A DNA stretch of 64,000 nucleotides from NCBI RefSeq assembly GCF_900129795.1, contig NZ_FQWW01000003.1, positions 434,001-498,000 on the forward strand. Reading direction: 5' to 3'. This DNA is from Flavobacterium sp. CF108. Lineage in GTDB: Bacteria > Bacteroidota > Bacteroidia > Flavobacteriales > Flavobacteriaceae. The position numbers were made by a program, and so were the translations under genes. Shown in pieces: positions 44,624 to 53,510 of the stretch (position 1 is the first letter of the stretch; each line of letters starts with the position of its first letter). The notes below the pieces were generated by a model that was given only the letters and a program-made list of their open reading frames with translations, did not search any database and was not told the DNA's origin.

Positions 44624-46558
44624 TTAGAATCTAACTTTTTTAAGTTCCCAAATGGTTTTAATAAAAGTATCAACATCATCGGTTGTATTATAAAATGCTA
44701 ATGAAGGACGAACGGTAGTTTCAACTCCCATTCGGCGTAAAATAGGCTGCGCACAATGATGTCCGGTTCTTACTGCAACACCTTCTTTGTTTAAAGCCTG
44801 TCCAACCTGATCGTTTGAATAACCTTGTAAATTAAAAGACAATACACTTGCTTTATCTTTGGCAGTTCCAATCAATCGTACACCCGGAATTTCTTTTAAA
44901 AGCCTTGTAGCATATTCTAACAAATAATGCTCATATTGACCAATAGCTTCAATTCCTAATTTGGTTACATAATCGATTGCTGCGCCAAGACCAATGGCAT
45001 CGGCAATATTTCCGGTTCCAGCTTCAAAACGATTCGGAGCTTTGTGGTATTTTATTTCCTCAAAAGTTACGTCCTGAATCATGTTTCCGCCAGATTGATA
45101 CGGCTGCATTTCGTTTAGCAAATCTTCTTTTCCGTATAAAGCTCCAATTCCTGTTGGACCAAATAATTTATGTCCGGAGAAAACCAGCCAATCTGGATTT
45201 AAATCCTGAACATCTACTTTCATATGTGAAACAGATTGTGCGCCGTCGATTAAAACTTTTGCGCCGGCAGCATGTGCCATTTCAACTATTTTTTTCGCTG
45301 GTGTTACGGTTCCCAATGCATTTGAAACTTGTGTAAAAGAAACCAAACGTGTTTTTGAATTTAGCAGTTTTGCATATTCGTCTAGCAGAATCTGACCGTC
45401 ATCATCAACAGGAATTACTCTTAATTTCAAACCTTTTTTATCTGCAAGGCGTTTCCACGGAACAATGTTCGCATGATGCTCCAGATTACTCACAATAATT
45501 TCATCTCCAGAATTTAAATTCTGTTCGCCCCAGGTTGCCGCAACAAGATTTATTCCTTCTGTTGCACCTCTTACAAACACAATTTCGTTTACAGAAGAAG
45601 CATTCAAAAAAACTTTTACTTTTTCACGAGCGGCTTCATACGCATCAGATGCGCGGGCAGCTAATTCATGTGCCGCACGATGAATGTTTGAATTTTCATG
45701 TTCGTAGAAATACGCAATTCGATCAATAACCGATTGCGGTTTCTGCGTTGTTGCTGCATTATCAAACCAAACTAATGGTTTTCCGTTTACGGTTTCTCTT
45801 AGAATTGGAAAATCTTTTTTTACCAATGCTGCATCAAAATGATGTCCTGTAAAAAGATTGATTTCTTTGTGTTCAAAAGAGTTTCCAACAATGATATCTG
45901 TACTTCTTTTATCAAAAGCGAAAGGATTCTGATCCAGAAAATAGTAAGAAGATGTTGTTTCATTTCCGTTTAAAGGAAAATCTTCGCGTTTTTTAAACTG
46001 TGTATCAACAGATGCCAAAGCAGCTTGTAATTCAATTTCAAAAGAAGAATTCTCTGTTTGAAATGGCAGATATTGATTGTTTAATAACAACGATGAAAAA
46101 ACAGATTCTTCATTCAATTGAGCAGGTTTTGCATTTTTCAAATTAATATCATGAAATCCGGTATGCGGATCATTGATATTTAAATCATGGTTTTCCTGAA
46201 CTCCAGACGACGAATTTTTGCTTTGCGGATCAAATCCTGCCCCGGCATTTGGGTATAAAACAGAAGCTCCTGTATTTCCATAATTTAATGCAGAAGGAGA
46301 AGCTCCAAAACCGCTAAATGCAGGCGGCGCAGGCGATGTACTCGACGGACTTACTGCGGGAATCTGACCTAACTGATCAAGGTTTCCCGTATGCAATATC
46401 GTTTCTGCAATTTTTGTCGCACGCGGGTGTTCGGCTTTATCCGGACTTAATGATATTTCTTTTGGAAATTCATATGGTAAAGCTTTGAACAATTCGTTTG
46501 CTAAATTTTGCAAATCGTCGATGTTTGGTAAACCGTTGCTGTTAATATTTGTACTCAT
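44624..46558 (-). CDS. Encapsulin-cargo cysteine desulfurase (SufS-type) with long disordered N-terminus
   Basis: A 644-residue protein. The catalytic part (about 243-644) is a SufS-like PLP enzyme that takes sulfur from cysteine as a persulfide: PLP Lys464 in SGHKLFG, sulfur-accepting Cys602 in RTGHHCAQP. Ordinary SufS has about 410 residues; the extra 242 are low-complexity (Pro/Ser/Gly/Ala-rich at 65-110, Asn-rich around 115-165), with a helix-like segment IDDLQNLANELFKALP at 13-28. Family 2A encapsulin cargo desulfurases have exactly this disordered cargo-loading extension. The start overlaps the shell gene by 17 bp. No SufE or SufU acceptor is beside it, consistent with storage rather than Fe-S assembly. 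Confidence 0.95.
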   Translation of the reverse strand: MSTNINSNGLPNIDDLQNLANELFKALPYEFPKEISLSPDKAEHPRATKIAETILHTGNLDQLGQIPAVSPSSTSPAPPAFSGFGASPSALNYGNTGASVLYPNAGAGFDPQSKNSSSGVQENHDLNINDPHTGFHDINLKNAKPAQLNEESVFSSLLLNNQYLPFQTENSSFEIELQAALASVDTQFKKREDFPLNGNETTSSYYFLDQNPFAFDKRSTDIIVGNSFEHKEINLFTGHHFDAALVKKDFPILRETVNGKPLVWFDNAATTQKPQSVIDRIAYFYEHENSNIHRAAHELAARASDAYEAAREKVKVFLNASSVNEIVFVRGATEGINLVAATWGEQNLNSGDEIIVSNLEHHANIVPWKRLADKKGLKLRVIPVDDDGQILLDEYAKLLNSKTRLVSFTQVSNALGTVTPAKKIVEMAHAAGAKVLIDGAQSVSHMKVDVQDLNPDWLVFSGHKLFGPTGIGALYGKEDLLNEMQPYQSGGNMIQDVTFEEIKYHKAPNRFEAGTGNIADAIGLGAAIDYVTKLGIEAIGQYEHYLLEYATRLLKEIPGVRLIGTAKDKASVLSFNLQGYSNDQVGQALNKEGVAVRTGHHCAQPILRRMGVETTVRPSLAFYNTTDDVDTFIKTIWELKKVRF

Positions 46559-47462
46559 GATACTTTCCTATTTCTACATCTTCTAAAACAGCAATAGCAT
46601 CATCTACTAAAATAGCCAAAGAACAATAAAGAGATACTAAATAAGAAGCAATGGCTTTTTCATTAATTCCCATAAAACGAACTGATAATCCAGGAGATTG
46701 TTCGCCTTGTAAACCAGGCTGAATTAATCCGATAACACCTTGACGGCTTTCACCTGTTCTTAAAAGAATGATTTTTGATTTTCCTTTTACGATTGGCAAT
46801 TTATCCGAAGGAATAAGCGGAATTCCTCTCCAGGTTAAAAATTGTGATCCAAATAATGAAATTGTTGGAGGCGGAACACCACGACGTGTACATTCGCGTC
46901 CAAAAGCCGCAATGGCTAACGGATGTAAAAGGAAAAATCCAGGTTCTTTCCACACTTTTGTCAATAATTCATCTAAATCATCTGGAGTTGGAGCTCCGGT
47001 TCTTGTTTTTATAATTTGAGATGGCGCAACGTTGCTTAATAATCCATAATCTTTGTTATTGATTAATTCGCTTTCCTGACGTTCTTTGATTGTTTCGATA
47101 GCTAAACGAAGCTGTTCTGAAATCTGATTGTATGGTTTACTGTATAAATCAGAAACACGGGTATGAACCTCGACAATGGTTTGAACTGCAGCCAGATTGT
47201 ACTCTCTTGGATTCTCGATATAATCGACAAAAGTATTCGGTAAAATCCTTTCGTCGCGTGCAGAACAATCAACCTCGATGTGGTTTGCGTTTTTAACTTT
47301 ATTCAAACGAAACACACCCGATTCTACTGGTGTCCAATGCAAAAGATGCGTTAACCAGCGTGGGGTAATAGTTCCAATTTGAGGAACAGTACGAGTTGCG
47401 ATCGCTAATTGTCTTGCTGCAACATCGCCTAATGCGGTCTGTTGTTTTGGTAAATCTGCCAT
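46542..47462 (-). CDS. Family 2A encapsulin nanocompartment shell protein (SrpI type)
   Basis: A 306-residue HK97-fold shell protein. The sequence is diagnostic of Family 2A: the N-arm TALGDVAARQLAIATRTVPQ, the ITPRWLTHLLHW segment, PVESGVFRLNKV, a central TRTGAPTPDDLDELLTKVWK helix, PTISLFGSQFLTWRGIPLIPSD, and the end VSLYCSLAILVDDAIAVLEDV. Homologues include SrpI of Synechococcus, induced on sulfur starvation. Shells are T=1 capsids of 60 subunits that package the cysteine desulfurase encoded next. No phage gene is near, so this is no prophage capsid. It follows cysK by about 100 bp without a clear promoter of its own. Confidence 0.96.
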   Translation of the reverse strand: MADLPKQQTALGDVAARQLAIATRTVPQIGTITPRWLTHLLHWTPVESGVFRLNKVKNANHIEVDCSARDERILPNTFVDYIENPREYNLAAVQTIVEVHTRVSDLYSKPYNQISEQLRLAIETIKERQESELINNKDYGLLSNVAPSQIIKTRTGAPTPDDLDELLTKVWKEPGFFLLHPLAIAAFGRECTRRGVPPPTISLFGSQFLTWRGIPLIPSDKLPIVKGKSKIILLRTGESRQGVIGLIQPGLQGEQSPGLSVRFMGINEKAIASYLVSLYCSLAILVDDAIAVLEDVEIGKYHEYKY

Positions 47463-47566
47463 AATTTTAAGGTTTTTCGGTTATAATTTTGATTAAAATT
47501 TTTCTAGCTTTATTGAATTAAATTTATGGGTTTTTATTCAATTATAAGCTTTTGATTTGTAATTTG

Positions 47567-48487
47567 TTAAGAGAAAAAATCGAATAATTCCTCTACAGAT
47601 AGATATCGCTCTCCGGTATCATAATTAAAAGTCAGGATTACGGCATCTTCGGGAATATTTTTCAGTTTTTTTGATACGGCTGCTAATGCTGCTCCAGTCG
47701 AAATTCCTCCAAAAATCCCTTCTTCTTTAGTTAATTTTTTTGCAAAATTAAAAGCATCATTTTTTTCAATAGTCACAATTTCATCGATATATTCTCTGTT
47801 AAAAACTTCAGGAATAAATCCGGCGCCAATTCCCTGCAATGGGTGAGGAGCAGGAATACCGCCGCTTAATACTGGCGAAAGTGCAGGCTCAACGGCAATC
47901 GTTTTTAAATTAGGAAAATGCTGTTTTAATATTTTAGAAACTCCGGTAATGTGACCGCCCGTTCCCACGCCTGTAATCAGATAATCAATTCCGTCCGGGA
48001 AATCAGCTAAAATCTCTTGTGCGGTGGTTCTTTCGTGAACTGCGACATTGGCAGGATTTGTAAATTGCGAAGGCAGAAAAGAATTTTTAATCGTTGCAGC
48101 TAATTCTTTGGCTTTTTCAACCGCTCCCGAAGTTCCTTTTTCTCTCGGAGTCAAAACATATTCTGCGCCGTAAGCTTCGATAATTTTTCTGCGTTCCACA
48201 CTCATCGATTCCGGCATAACGATAATTACTTTGTAACCTTTTACGGCTGCCACTAACGAAAGTCCAATTCCGGTATTTCCCGATGTTGGTTCAATAATAA
48301 TAGAATCAGGATTTAAAAGTCCTTTTGCCTCAGCATCTTCAATCATTGCCAGTGCAATTCTGTCTTTGATACTCGATCCCGGATTTGCTTTTTCTAATTT
48401 AATCCATACCTCGTGGGTTTTAAAAAGCTTGTTGAGCTTGATGTGCGGCGTATTGCCAATGGTTTCTAAAATGTTCTGATATTTCAT
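47567..48487 (-). CDS. cysK: Cysteine synthase A (O-acetylserine sulfhydrylase)
   Basis: A 306-residue PLP enzyme that joins O-acetylserine and sulfide to cysteine. PLP Lys41 in SSIKDR, substrate loop PTSGNTG (67-73), GTGGHITG phosphate loop near 176-183, and C-terminal YDTGERYLS are all canonical. Length typical of CysK. It starts 13 bp after cysE and is followed by the encapsulin shell gene, so cysteine synthesis and cysteine desulfuration are encoded in one transcript. Confidence 0.96.
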   Translation of the reverse strand: MKYQNILETIGNTPHIKLNKLFKTHEVWIKLEKANPGSSIKDRIALAMIEDAEAKGLLNPDSIIIEPTSGNTGIGLSLVAAVKGYKVIIVMPESMSVERRKIIEAYGAEYVLTPREKGTSGAVEKAKELAATIKNSFLPSQFTNPANVAVHERTTAQEILADFPDGIDYLITGVGTGGHITGVSKILKQHFPNLKTIAVEPALSPVLSGGIPAPHPLQGIGAGFIPEVFNREYIDEIVTIEKNDAFNFAKKLTKEEGIFGGISTGAALAAVSKKLKNIPEDAVILTFNYDTGERYLSVEELFDFFS

Positions 48488-48500
48488 GTGTTTGATATTT

Positions 48501-49325
48501 TTAAATAGAATAAAAAATGGGTTCGGGAAAAGGATTATTGTCCTTAACCTTCATCTCATTTTTATGGTAAACAACCGAATTGGAAGGCACAGAATACGTA
48601 AGCCATACATTTCCTCCAATAATTGAATCTCTGCCTACAGTTGTCTGCCCGCCAAGAATTGTGCTATTGGCGTAAATAATAACATTGTCTTCAATAGTTG
48701 GATGCCTTTTGATAAAAGCTTCCTCTTTTTTAACGCTCAAAGCACCAAGTGTCACGCCTTGATAAATTTGAACATTATTGCCAATAACAGTTGTTTCGCC
48801 AATAACGATTCCCGTGCCATGATCAATTGCAAAATCATTTCCAATTTTGGCTCCGGGATGAATTTCAATGCTCGTTTTAATATGCGCATATTCTGAGATT
48901 GTTCTGGCTAATAATTTTAAATCCTGCTTCCAAAGCTGATGAGAAAATCGATAAACGGCAATAGCGAAAAAACCTGGATACGAATATAATACTTCTTCTA
49001 AAGTTTTGGCTGCAGGATCTTTAGCAAAAATGGTTTGAGCATCATTCAATGCTTTTTTATGTAAATAAGGCAGAGCCTCAAAAAATGTTTCCGTCTGTTG
49101 TTTGGTGTTTTGATTTTTAGGAGCAAAGTCTAAAACCAGCTCGTCAAATTGTTTTTCTAATCCATCAAACTTATTTTCAATAATAGCCACAATGCCGTAG
49201 GATTTTGAAGTATTCGAAAACAAAATTGAAAACAATTCATCTATAAACTGATGGATTAATTTCTTTTCAGGAAGTATTAATAATTCCTGATGCTGTCTTG
49301 CAATTTCCTGATAAAATGAATTCAT
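48501..49325 (-). CDS. cysE: Serine O-acetyltransferase
   Basis: A 274-residue acetyltransferase that makes O-acetylserine from serine and acetyl-CoA, the committed step to cysteine. The N-terminal helical domain (about 1-140) is followed by the left-handed beta-helix of hexapeptide repeats with [33 protein letters not shown] and [19 protein letters not shown]. This is the longer form of the EpsC type common in Bacteroidetes. First of the cysE, cysK, encapsulin, desulfurase run; 190 bp with an inverted repeat separates it from the sulfatase upstream. Confidence 0.95.
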   Translation of the reverse strand: MNSFYQEIARQHQELLILPEKKLIHQFIDELFSILFSNTSKSYGIVAIIENKFDGLEKQFDELVLDFAPKNQNTKQQTETFFEALPYLHKKALNDAQTIFAKDPAAKTLEEVLYSYPGFFAIAVYRFSHQLWKQDLKLLARTISEYAHIKTSIEIHPGAKIGNDFAIDHGTGIVIGETTVIGNNVQIYQGVTLGALSVKKEEAFIKRHPTIEDNVIIYANSTILGGQTTVGRDSIIGGNVWLTYSVPSNSVVYHKNEMKVKDNNPFPEPIFYSI

Positions 49326-49367
49326 ATTGATTTGATTTTATGATTAGAAAAATTAGGCTTGTTTTTT

Positions 49368-49507
49368 AAACACATAGAGACATAGAATTTGTTACGGATA
49401 AAGGCGTTTCACTTGTTTAAATGCACATAGAAGGCTATATGAAAGAAATGTATTTCTTTATTGTAGTCTTTTTTACATCTAAAAATATTCTATGTTTCTA
49501 TGTGTTT
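49368..49507. repeat. Inverted repeat between sulfatase and cysE
   Basis: The 21-bp arms AAACACATAGAGACATAGAAT (49368-49388) and its near complement (49487-49507) enclose about 100 bp with no gene. It could act as terminator or attenuator between the two genes; the sequence is of a type repeated in intergenic regions of this organism group. Confidence 0.65.
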
Positions 49508-49515
49508 AAATAATT

Positions 49516-51171
49516 TTATTTTTTAAGTGCCGCGCCGCCCGGCATTGTTTCTGGTTTTAATTTGAATTTACTGTATTCTACCACTCCGGTTTTGTCTGCC
49601 CATTCAAAATACGAAGCCGAAAGTTTGTTTACAATTCCGGGATTCTGTTGTGCTACATTAGTAGTTTCGCCTCGATCCGTTTCTAGATCGTACAATTCCC
49701 ATTCATAAGAAGGATAAATCGAAACCAATTTCCATTTTCCATCACGAACGGCTCTGTTTCCAGCTCTTTCCCAAAATAATGGTGCGCCTCTATCGACCTG
49801 TGAAACATTATTAAATAAAACAGGCAACAAACTTTTTCCAACCAAAGCGTTTGTCGTCACGCCATTATATTCTTTTGGGTAATCTATTCCGGCTAATTCG
49901 TAGAAAGTAGGAGCGAGGTCAATAATATGTCCAGTTCCTTTATCAATTCTTCCCGCTTTTATTTTGGATGGAAACCAAGCAATAAACGGAGAGCTGAAAC
50001 CACCTTCGTGCATATTATTTTTATATTGCTGAAGTGGAGTATTCGATAAATAAGCCCAGTTTTGTTCCTGATAATCGAATGAACCCGAAGTTCCAACTGG
50101 CCCGTCATTTCGAACCAAACCTCTTCCAAGCGGATTATAAGTATTGAATCCACCTTGAGCGCCATTGTCTGAAATAAAAACAATCAGCGTGTTTTTATCT
50201 TTTTTAAGCGCTTTTAGTTTGTCCAGAACTTTGCCAACGTTTTGATCCATATTGTCGACCATTGCGGCGTATACTTCCATTTTAGCTTTCCAGAATTGTT
50301 TTTCGTCGTAGCTTAACTTATTCCATTCCGGAACTTCAGGATCTCTTGGCGATATAGTTTGATCGGCAGGTAAAATTCCGCTGGCTTTTAGTTTCTGGAT
50401 TCTCTTTTCTCTTAAAACATCCCAGCCTTCGTCAAATTTGCCTCTGTATTTGGCAATATCAACAGCTTTCGCCTGCAGCGGCCAGTGCGGCGCCGTAAAA
50501 GCTAAGTATAAAAAGAAAGGTTTATTTTCTTTGTTTTGTTCGTCTAAGAAAGTAACAGCATTATTCCCAATTTCATCTGTAAAATAATACGAATCATCTT
50601 TTGGATACAGTTCTTCGTTATTACGGATTAATTTTACCGGATAAGGCGTTTTTCCGAAAGGCAAAGGTTTTGTATCAAAATAATTCGATGCGCCTTTTAA
50701 GATTCCGTAAAATTTATCAAAACCTCTTTGATTAGGCCATTGTGCCTGATCTTCAGAACCAACGTGCCATTTTCCTGATAAAAGAGTGCTGTAACCGCCG
50801 GAACGGAAAACTTCTCCCAAAGTCAAAGATTCTTTATTTAAATAGCCCTGATAAGCTGGTAAACCCAAATTAACATCGAAGAAACCAACTCCGGCTTTAT
50901 GCTGATATTGTCCGGTTAGGAGGGAAGCGCGTGTTGGCGCACAAATCGAGTTATTGTAGAATTCGCGTAAGCGTAAACCTTCTGTAGCTAGCTTATCGAG
51001 ATTTGGTGTTTTAATTTCGGAACCATAATTTCCTAAATCCGAATAACCCATATCATCAACCAAAATCAAAATAATATTGGGTTTTGATTCTGTTTGAGCA
51101 TGTAACTCGTGAGAAGTTACAACTCCGGTTAAGAGAATAGAAAAAAGAAGTTTTGTGATTTTTGTATTCAT
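49516..51171 (-). CDS. Exported arylsulfatase-type sulfatase (S1 family)
   Basis: A 551-residue sulfatase with signal peptide (1-25, ending LHAQ). The formylglycine site is Cys77 in CAPTRASLLTG, with metal residues in ILVDDMGYSD (38-40), a His in KWHVGS, and FISDNGAQGG. Sulfatases hydrolyse sulfate esters after oxidation of the Cys by an FGE or anSME-type maturase, neither of which is in the window. A promoter at 51572-51602 gives a leader of about 390 nt with a Cys-rich mini-ORF. Downstream is cysE. Confidence 0.93.
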   Translation of the reverse strand: MNTKITKLLFSILLTGVVTSHELHAQTESKPNIILILVDDMGYSDLGNYGSEIKTPNLDKLATEGLRLREFYNNSICAPTRASLLTGQYQHKAGVGFFDVNLGLPAYQGYLNKESLTLGEVFRSGGYSTLLSGKWHVGSEDQAQWPNQRGFDKFYGILKGASNYFDTKPLPFGKTPYPVKLIRNNEELYPKDDSYYFTDEIGNNAVTFLDEQNKENKPFFLYLAFTAPHWPLQAKAVDIAKYRGKFDEGWDVLREKRIQKLKASGILPADQTISPRDPEVPEWNKLSYDEKQFWKAKMEVYAAMVDNMDQNVGKVLDKLKALKKDKNTLIVFISDNGAQGGFNTYNPLGRGLVRNDGPVGTSGSFDYQEQNWAYLSNTPLQQYKNNMHEGGFSSPFIAWFPSKIKAGRIDKGTGHIIDLAPTFYELAGIDYPKEYNGVTTNALVGKSLLPVLFNNVSQVDRGAPLFWERAGNRAVRDGKWKLVSIYPSYEWELYDLETDRGETTNVAQQNPGIVNKLSASYFEWADKTGVVEYSKFKLKPETMPGGAALKK

Positions 51172-51230
51172 TGTAATGTAGTTTTTGTCTGTTTTTTTTG
51201 TTTTTGTAAGTGATAAATGTTCTTCAAATC

Positions 51231-51260
51231 AGGTCATTTCTGTTGCCGCAGAAATGACCT
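51231..51260 (-). promoter_or_regulatory. Hairpin in the sulfatase leader
   Basis: Perfect 12-bp stem AGGTCATTTCTG / CAGAAATGACCT with a 6-nt loop. On the minus strand it is followed by GATTTGAAG rather than a U-run, so it is not a standard terminator. It lies 60 nt before the sulfatase start and could block or expose the ribosome entry region. Confidence 0.6.
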
Positions 51261-51444
51261 TTGGTAATCAAAAAGAATGTTAGTTTGTCGTCTCCATTTT
51301 CATTTTTGATTTAGTATAACGTGATATCTTCTGAAGCAAAAGCATCAAAGGAATATTTCAATAAAGTTAGGGAATGGTTGTAGTTCGATTTATAGTTTCT
51401 GATTTTTATTTTAAACCGATTCAAAGCGAACGTATAAGGAAGAA

Positions 51445-51462
51445 TTAACAGCAGCTGCACAT
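51445..51462 (-). CDS. Candidate leader peptide Met-Cys-Ser-Cys-Cys
   Basis: ATG TGC AGC TGC TGT TAA encodes a five-residue peptide with three cysteines. It lies about 100 nt into the predicted sulfatase transcript and 274 nt before the sulfatase start. Cys codons are rare in this genome, so three within five codons is striking. Poly-Cys leader peptides act as cysteine-responsive attenuators in mycobacteria; a similar role here is inference. A second short ORF, MKMETTN, follows at 51280-51303. Confidence 0.5.
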   Translation of the reverse strand: MCSCC

Positions 51463-51571
51463 ATAACAAGAGGCGCTATAAGTGTGTTTTTTACGAAGAA
51501 TGTGATACGTATTATTTACTGTTGTTTTCAAAATGTAAGTTTTTAATTTTAAACTCTACTAATTCTATAGA

Positions 51572-51602
51572 CAAAGTTATATTTAATATTGTAATATCCA
51601 AA
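51572..51602 (-). promoter_or_regulatory. Consensus Bacteroidetes promoter for the sulfatase/cys transcript
   Basis: On the minus strand TTTG (51599-51602) and TAACTTTG (51572-51579) are exactly 19 bp apart. Both boxes match the consensus perfectly. The predicted start near 51565 gives a leader of about 390 nt. Confidence 0.75.
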
Positions 51603-51723
51603 TTAATCTTTGCTTTTTTTGAAAAAAAGATGTGATATAATGGGGTGTAGGTATGTTTTTAGAAGGTAATTTATTGATTTTTAAGTGATTGATTTTTTGT
51701 GTGAAAATAAAAAAAATAGCTGA

Positions 51724-52190
51724 GTCATTGCGAGGAACGAAGCAACCACACTAAATAATAAGACACAAAGTTTGATGTAGCAAATTAAGATTGCTTAGTT
51801 CCTCGCAAAGACATACTGGGGTTTTCGCAGAGACTTGTTATTACGAATTGTTAGAATCTTGCAAAGTCGCGAAGACGCAAAGTTTTTGTTTCACACAGAT
51901 TTTAAAAGATTTAAGCAGATGCGCGCAGAAGTTTTATAATTAAATCTGCAATAATCTGCTAAATCTGCGTGAAAAAAAACCTTTTTAATCCTTATAATCT
52001 GTGGCTATAAATAAAAACTTTGCGTCATTGCGAGGAACGAAGCAACCACACTAATAATAAGACACAAAGTTTGATTTAGCAAATGAGATTGCTTCGTTCC
52101 TCGCAAAGACATAACTAAATGGTTTTGCCACGAATTACACGAATTTCCACAAATTTAATTCGTGCTAATTCGTGAAATTCGTGGCAAAAA
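51724..52190. repeat. Stacked intergenic repeats between the YeiH and sulfatase genes
   Basis: Two direct copies of an 87-89-bp unit (51724-51812 and 52024-52110) have palindromic ends GTCATTGCGAGGAAC and GTTCCTCGCAAAGAC. Between them lies an inverted ctgtgg/tctgcgtgaa element. At 52123-52190 an inverted repeat (TTTTGCCACGAATTACACGA with its near complement) touches the YeiH stop. The rest of the 1023-bp gap holds the promoter and leader described separately. Confidence 0.8.
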
Positions 52191-52194
52191 ATAA

Positions 52195-53454
52195 TTAACT
52201 AAATAGCAAAAACGCAATAATCAACGTAACAATCACATTGAATAATTGTGCAATTAAAAAGGCGTATAACGGTTTACGGCTGTTATTGCTCAATAAATCT
52301 TTAAAATTAGTTTCTAAGCCGATACTTGTAAAAGCTAATGCAAACCAAATTCCCTGCAGGTTTTTCAAACTGTCTTTTACGCTGTCTCTGGTTTCGGGCG
52401 TAATCAAAAATGAAAAGATTAAAGAAGCACCAATAAAACCAATTACAAATTTTGGAAAGCGTTCCCAAATTACTTTTAAAGTTGGTTTTGATTCTACAGC
52501 TTCTGAAGTAGTATTATGCGAATACGTCCAATAAACAGAAATTGCAAAAGCCGCTAATCCTAATAAAACGTTTTGAGAAAATTTTACAATTGTACTAATT
52601 TTTAAAGCCGTTTCACCAACTAAAGTTCCAGACGCTGCAACGGCTCCAGAAGTGTCGATACTTCCGCCAAGCCAGGCTCCGGTTACTTCTTCGGGAAAAT
52701 TGAAATATTTGGCAATAATGGGCATGAAAATCATCATGGGAATTGCGGTTACCAAAACGATTGAAATGACATACGATAATTTCTTTGAATCACCTTTTAT
52801 TGCGCCCGAAGTTGCAATGGCAGCAGAAACACCGCAAATTGAAACAGCACTAGAAATCATCATGGTTAATTCATCATCAACTTTTAATTTTCGGCAAAGC
52901 CAAAAGGCAAAATACCAGACGGATATCACAACAACCAATGCCTGAATTAAGCCTAATGAACCTGCCTTTAATATATCTGAAAAAATTACTCCGGTTCCCA
53001 ATAAAACCAATCCGATTTTTACAAAGACTTCTGTAGAAAGCGATGAACGAAACCATTCCGGAAGTTTGAAGAAATTCCCGATCGCTAAACCAATTATCAA
53101 ACTGAAAATTACGGCTTCTAAATTGATGGATTTTATAGCTGAATTTCCGGCGAGAATAAGTGCAATTATGGTTAAAAGATAGACTATCGGAAAAGTAAAT
53201 AGAAAATATTTTACGGATCTTCCAATTAAAAATGCTCCGATTGTACCAATTGAAATGAGATATAAAAATTGAATTAAAAGGATTTTAAGATTTGCTAAAT
53301 CAAATACTTTCGTAAATAAATCAGAAGTGTTTGACCAGCTAAAAACGGGAACTTCGGGAAGAAATATAAAAAGGGAAATCCCGATGATAATAAATCCTAA
53401 AATTACGACTGTCCAGTCTTCGTGAATATTAAATTGTTTGGGTTGAGTTGACAT
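52195..53454 (-). CDS. YeiH-type putative sulfate exporter family transporter
   Basis: A 419-residue inner-membrane protein with about ten to eleven hydrophobic helices. The family is recognisable from LEAVIFSLIIGLAIGNFFKLP, GLVLLGTGVIFSDILKAG, SSAVSICGVSAAIATSGAI and GAWLGGSIDTSGAVAASG. Family members are annotated as sulfate exporters mostly by association with organosulfonate metabolism; transport has rarely been shown. Location among four sulfatases and cysEK supports a role in sulfate or sulfite balance. It is flanked on both sides by repeat-filled gaps, so it is probably transcribed alone. Confidence 0.88.
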   Translation of the reverse strand: MSTQPKQFNIHEDWTVVILGFIIIGISLFIFLPEVPVFSWSNTSDLFTKVFDLANLKILLIQFLYLISIGTIGAFLIGRSVKYFLFTFPIVYLLTIIALILAGNSAIKSINLEAVIFSLIIGLAIGNFFKLPEWFRSSLSTEVFVKIGLVLLGTGVIFSDILKAGSLGLIQALVVVISVWYFAFWLCRKLKVDDELTMMISSAVSICGVSAAIATSGAIKGDSKKLSYVISIVLVTAIPMMIFMPIIAKYFNFPEEVTGAWLGGSIDTSGAVAASGTLVGETALKISTIVKFSQNVLLGLAAFAISVYWTYSHNTTSEAVESKPTLKVIWERFPKFVIGFIGASLIFSFLITPETRDSVKDSLKNLQGIWFALAFTSIGLETNFKDLLSNNSRKPLYAFLIAQLFNVIVTLIIAFLLFS

Positions 53455-53510
53455 TTGTTTTTGATTTGATTATTCTAAGAATTATTGATTCTGAGATTTT
53501 ATTTCAATTG

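Noticed and set aside
46542-47462. HK97-type capsid protein as sign of a prophage
   Set aside because: The sequence is of the Family 2A encapsulin type, is followed by its cargo desulfurase, and no portal, terminase, protease or tail gene is nearby.
49421-49440. ATG TGC ATT TAA (Met-Cys-Ile) before cysE as a second Cys leader
   Set aside because: A single Cys codon in the middle of an inverted repeat is likely chance, and no good promoter lies upstream of it.
51172-51602. SAM or cobalamin riboswitch in the long sulfatase leader
   Set aside because: I could not find the conserved core of either class; the only clear features are the hairpin and short ORFs. A covariance-model search would be decisive.
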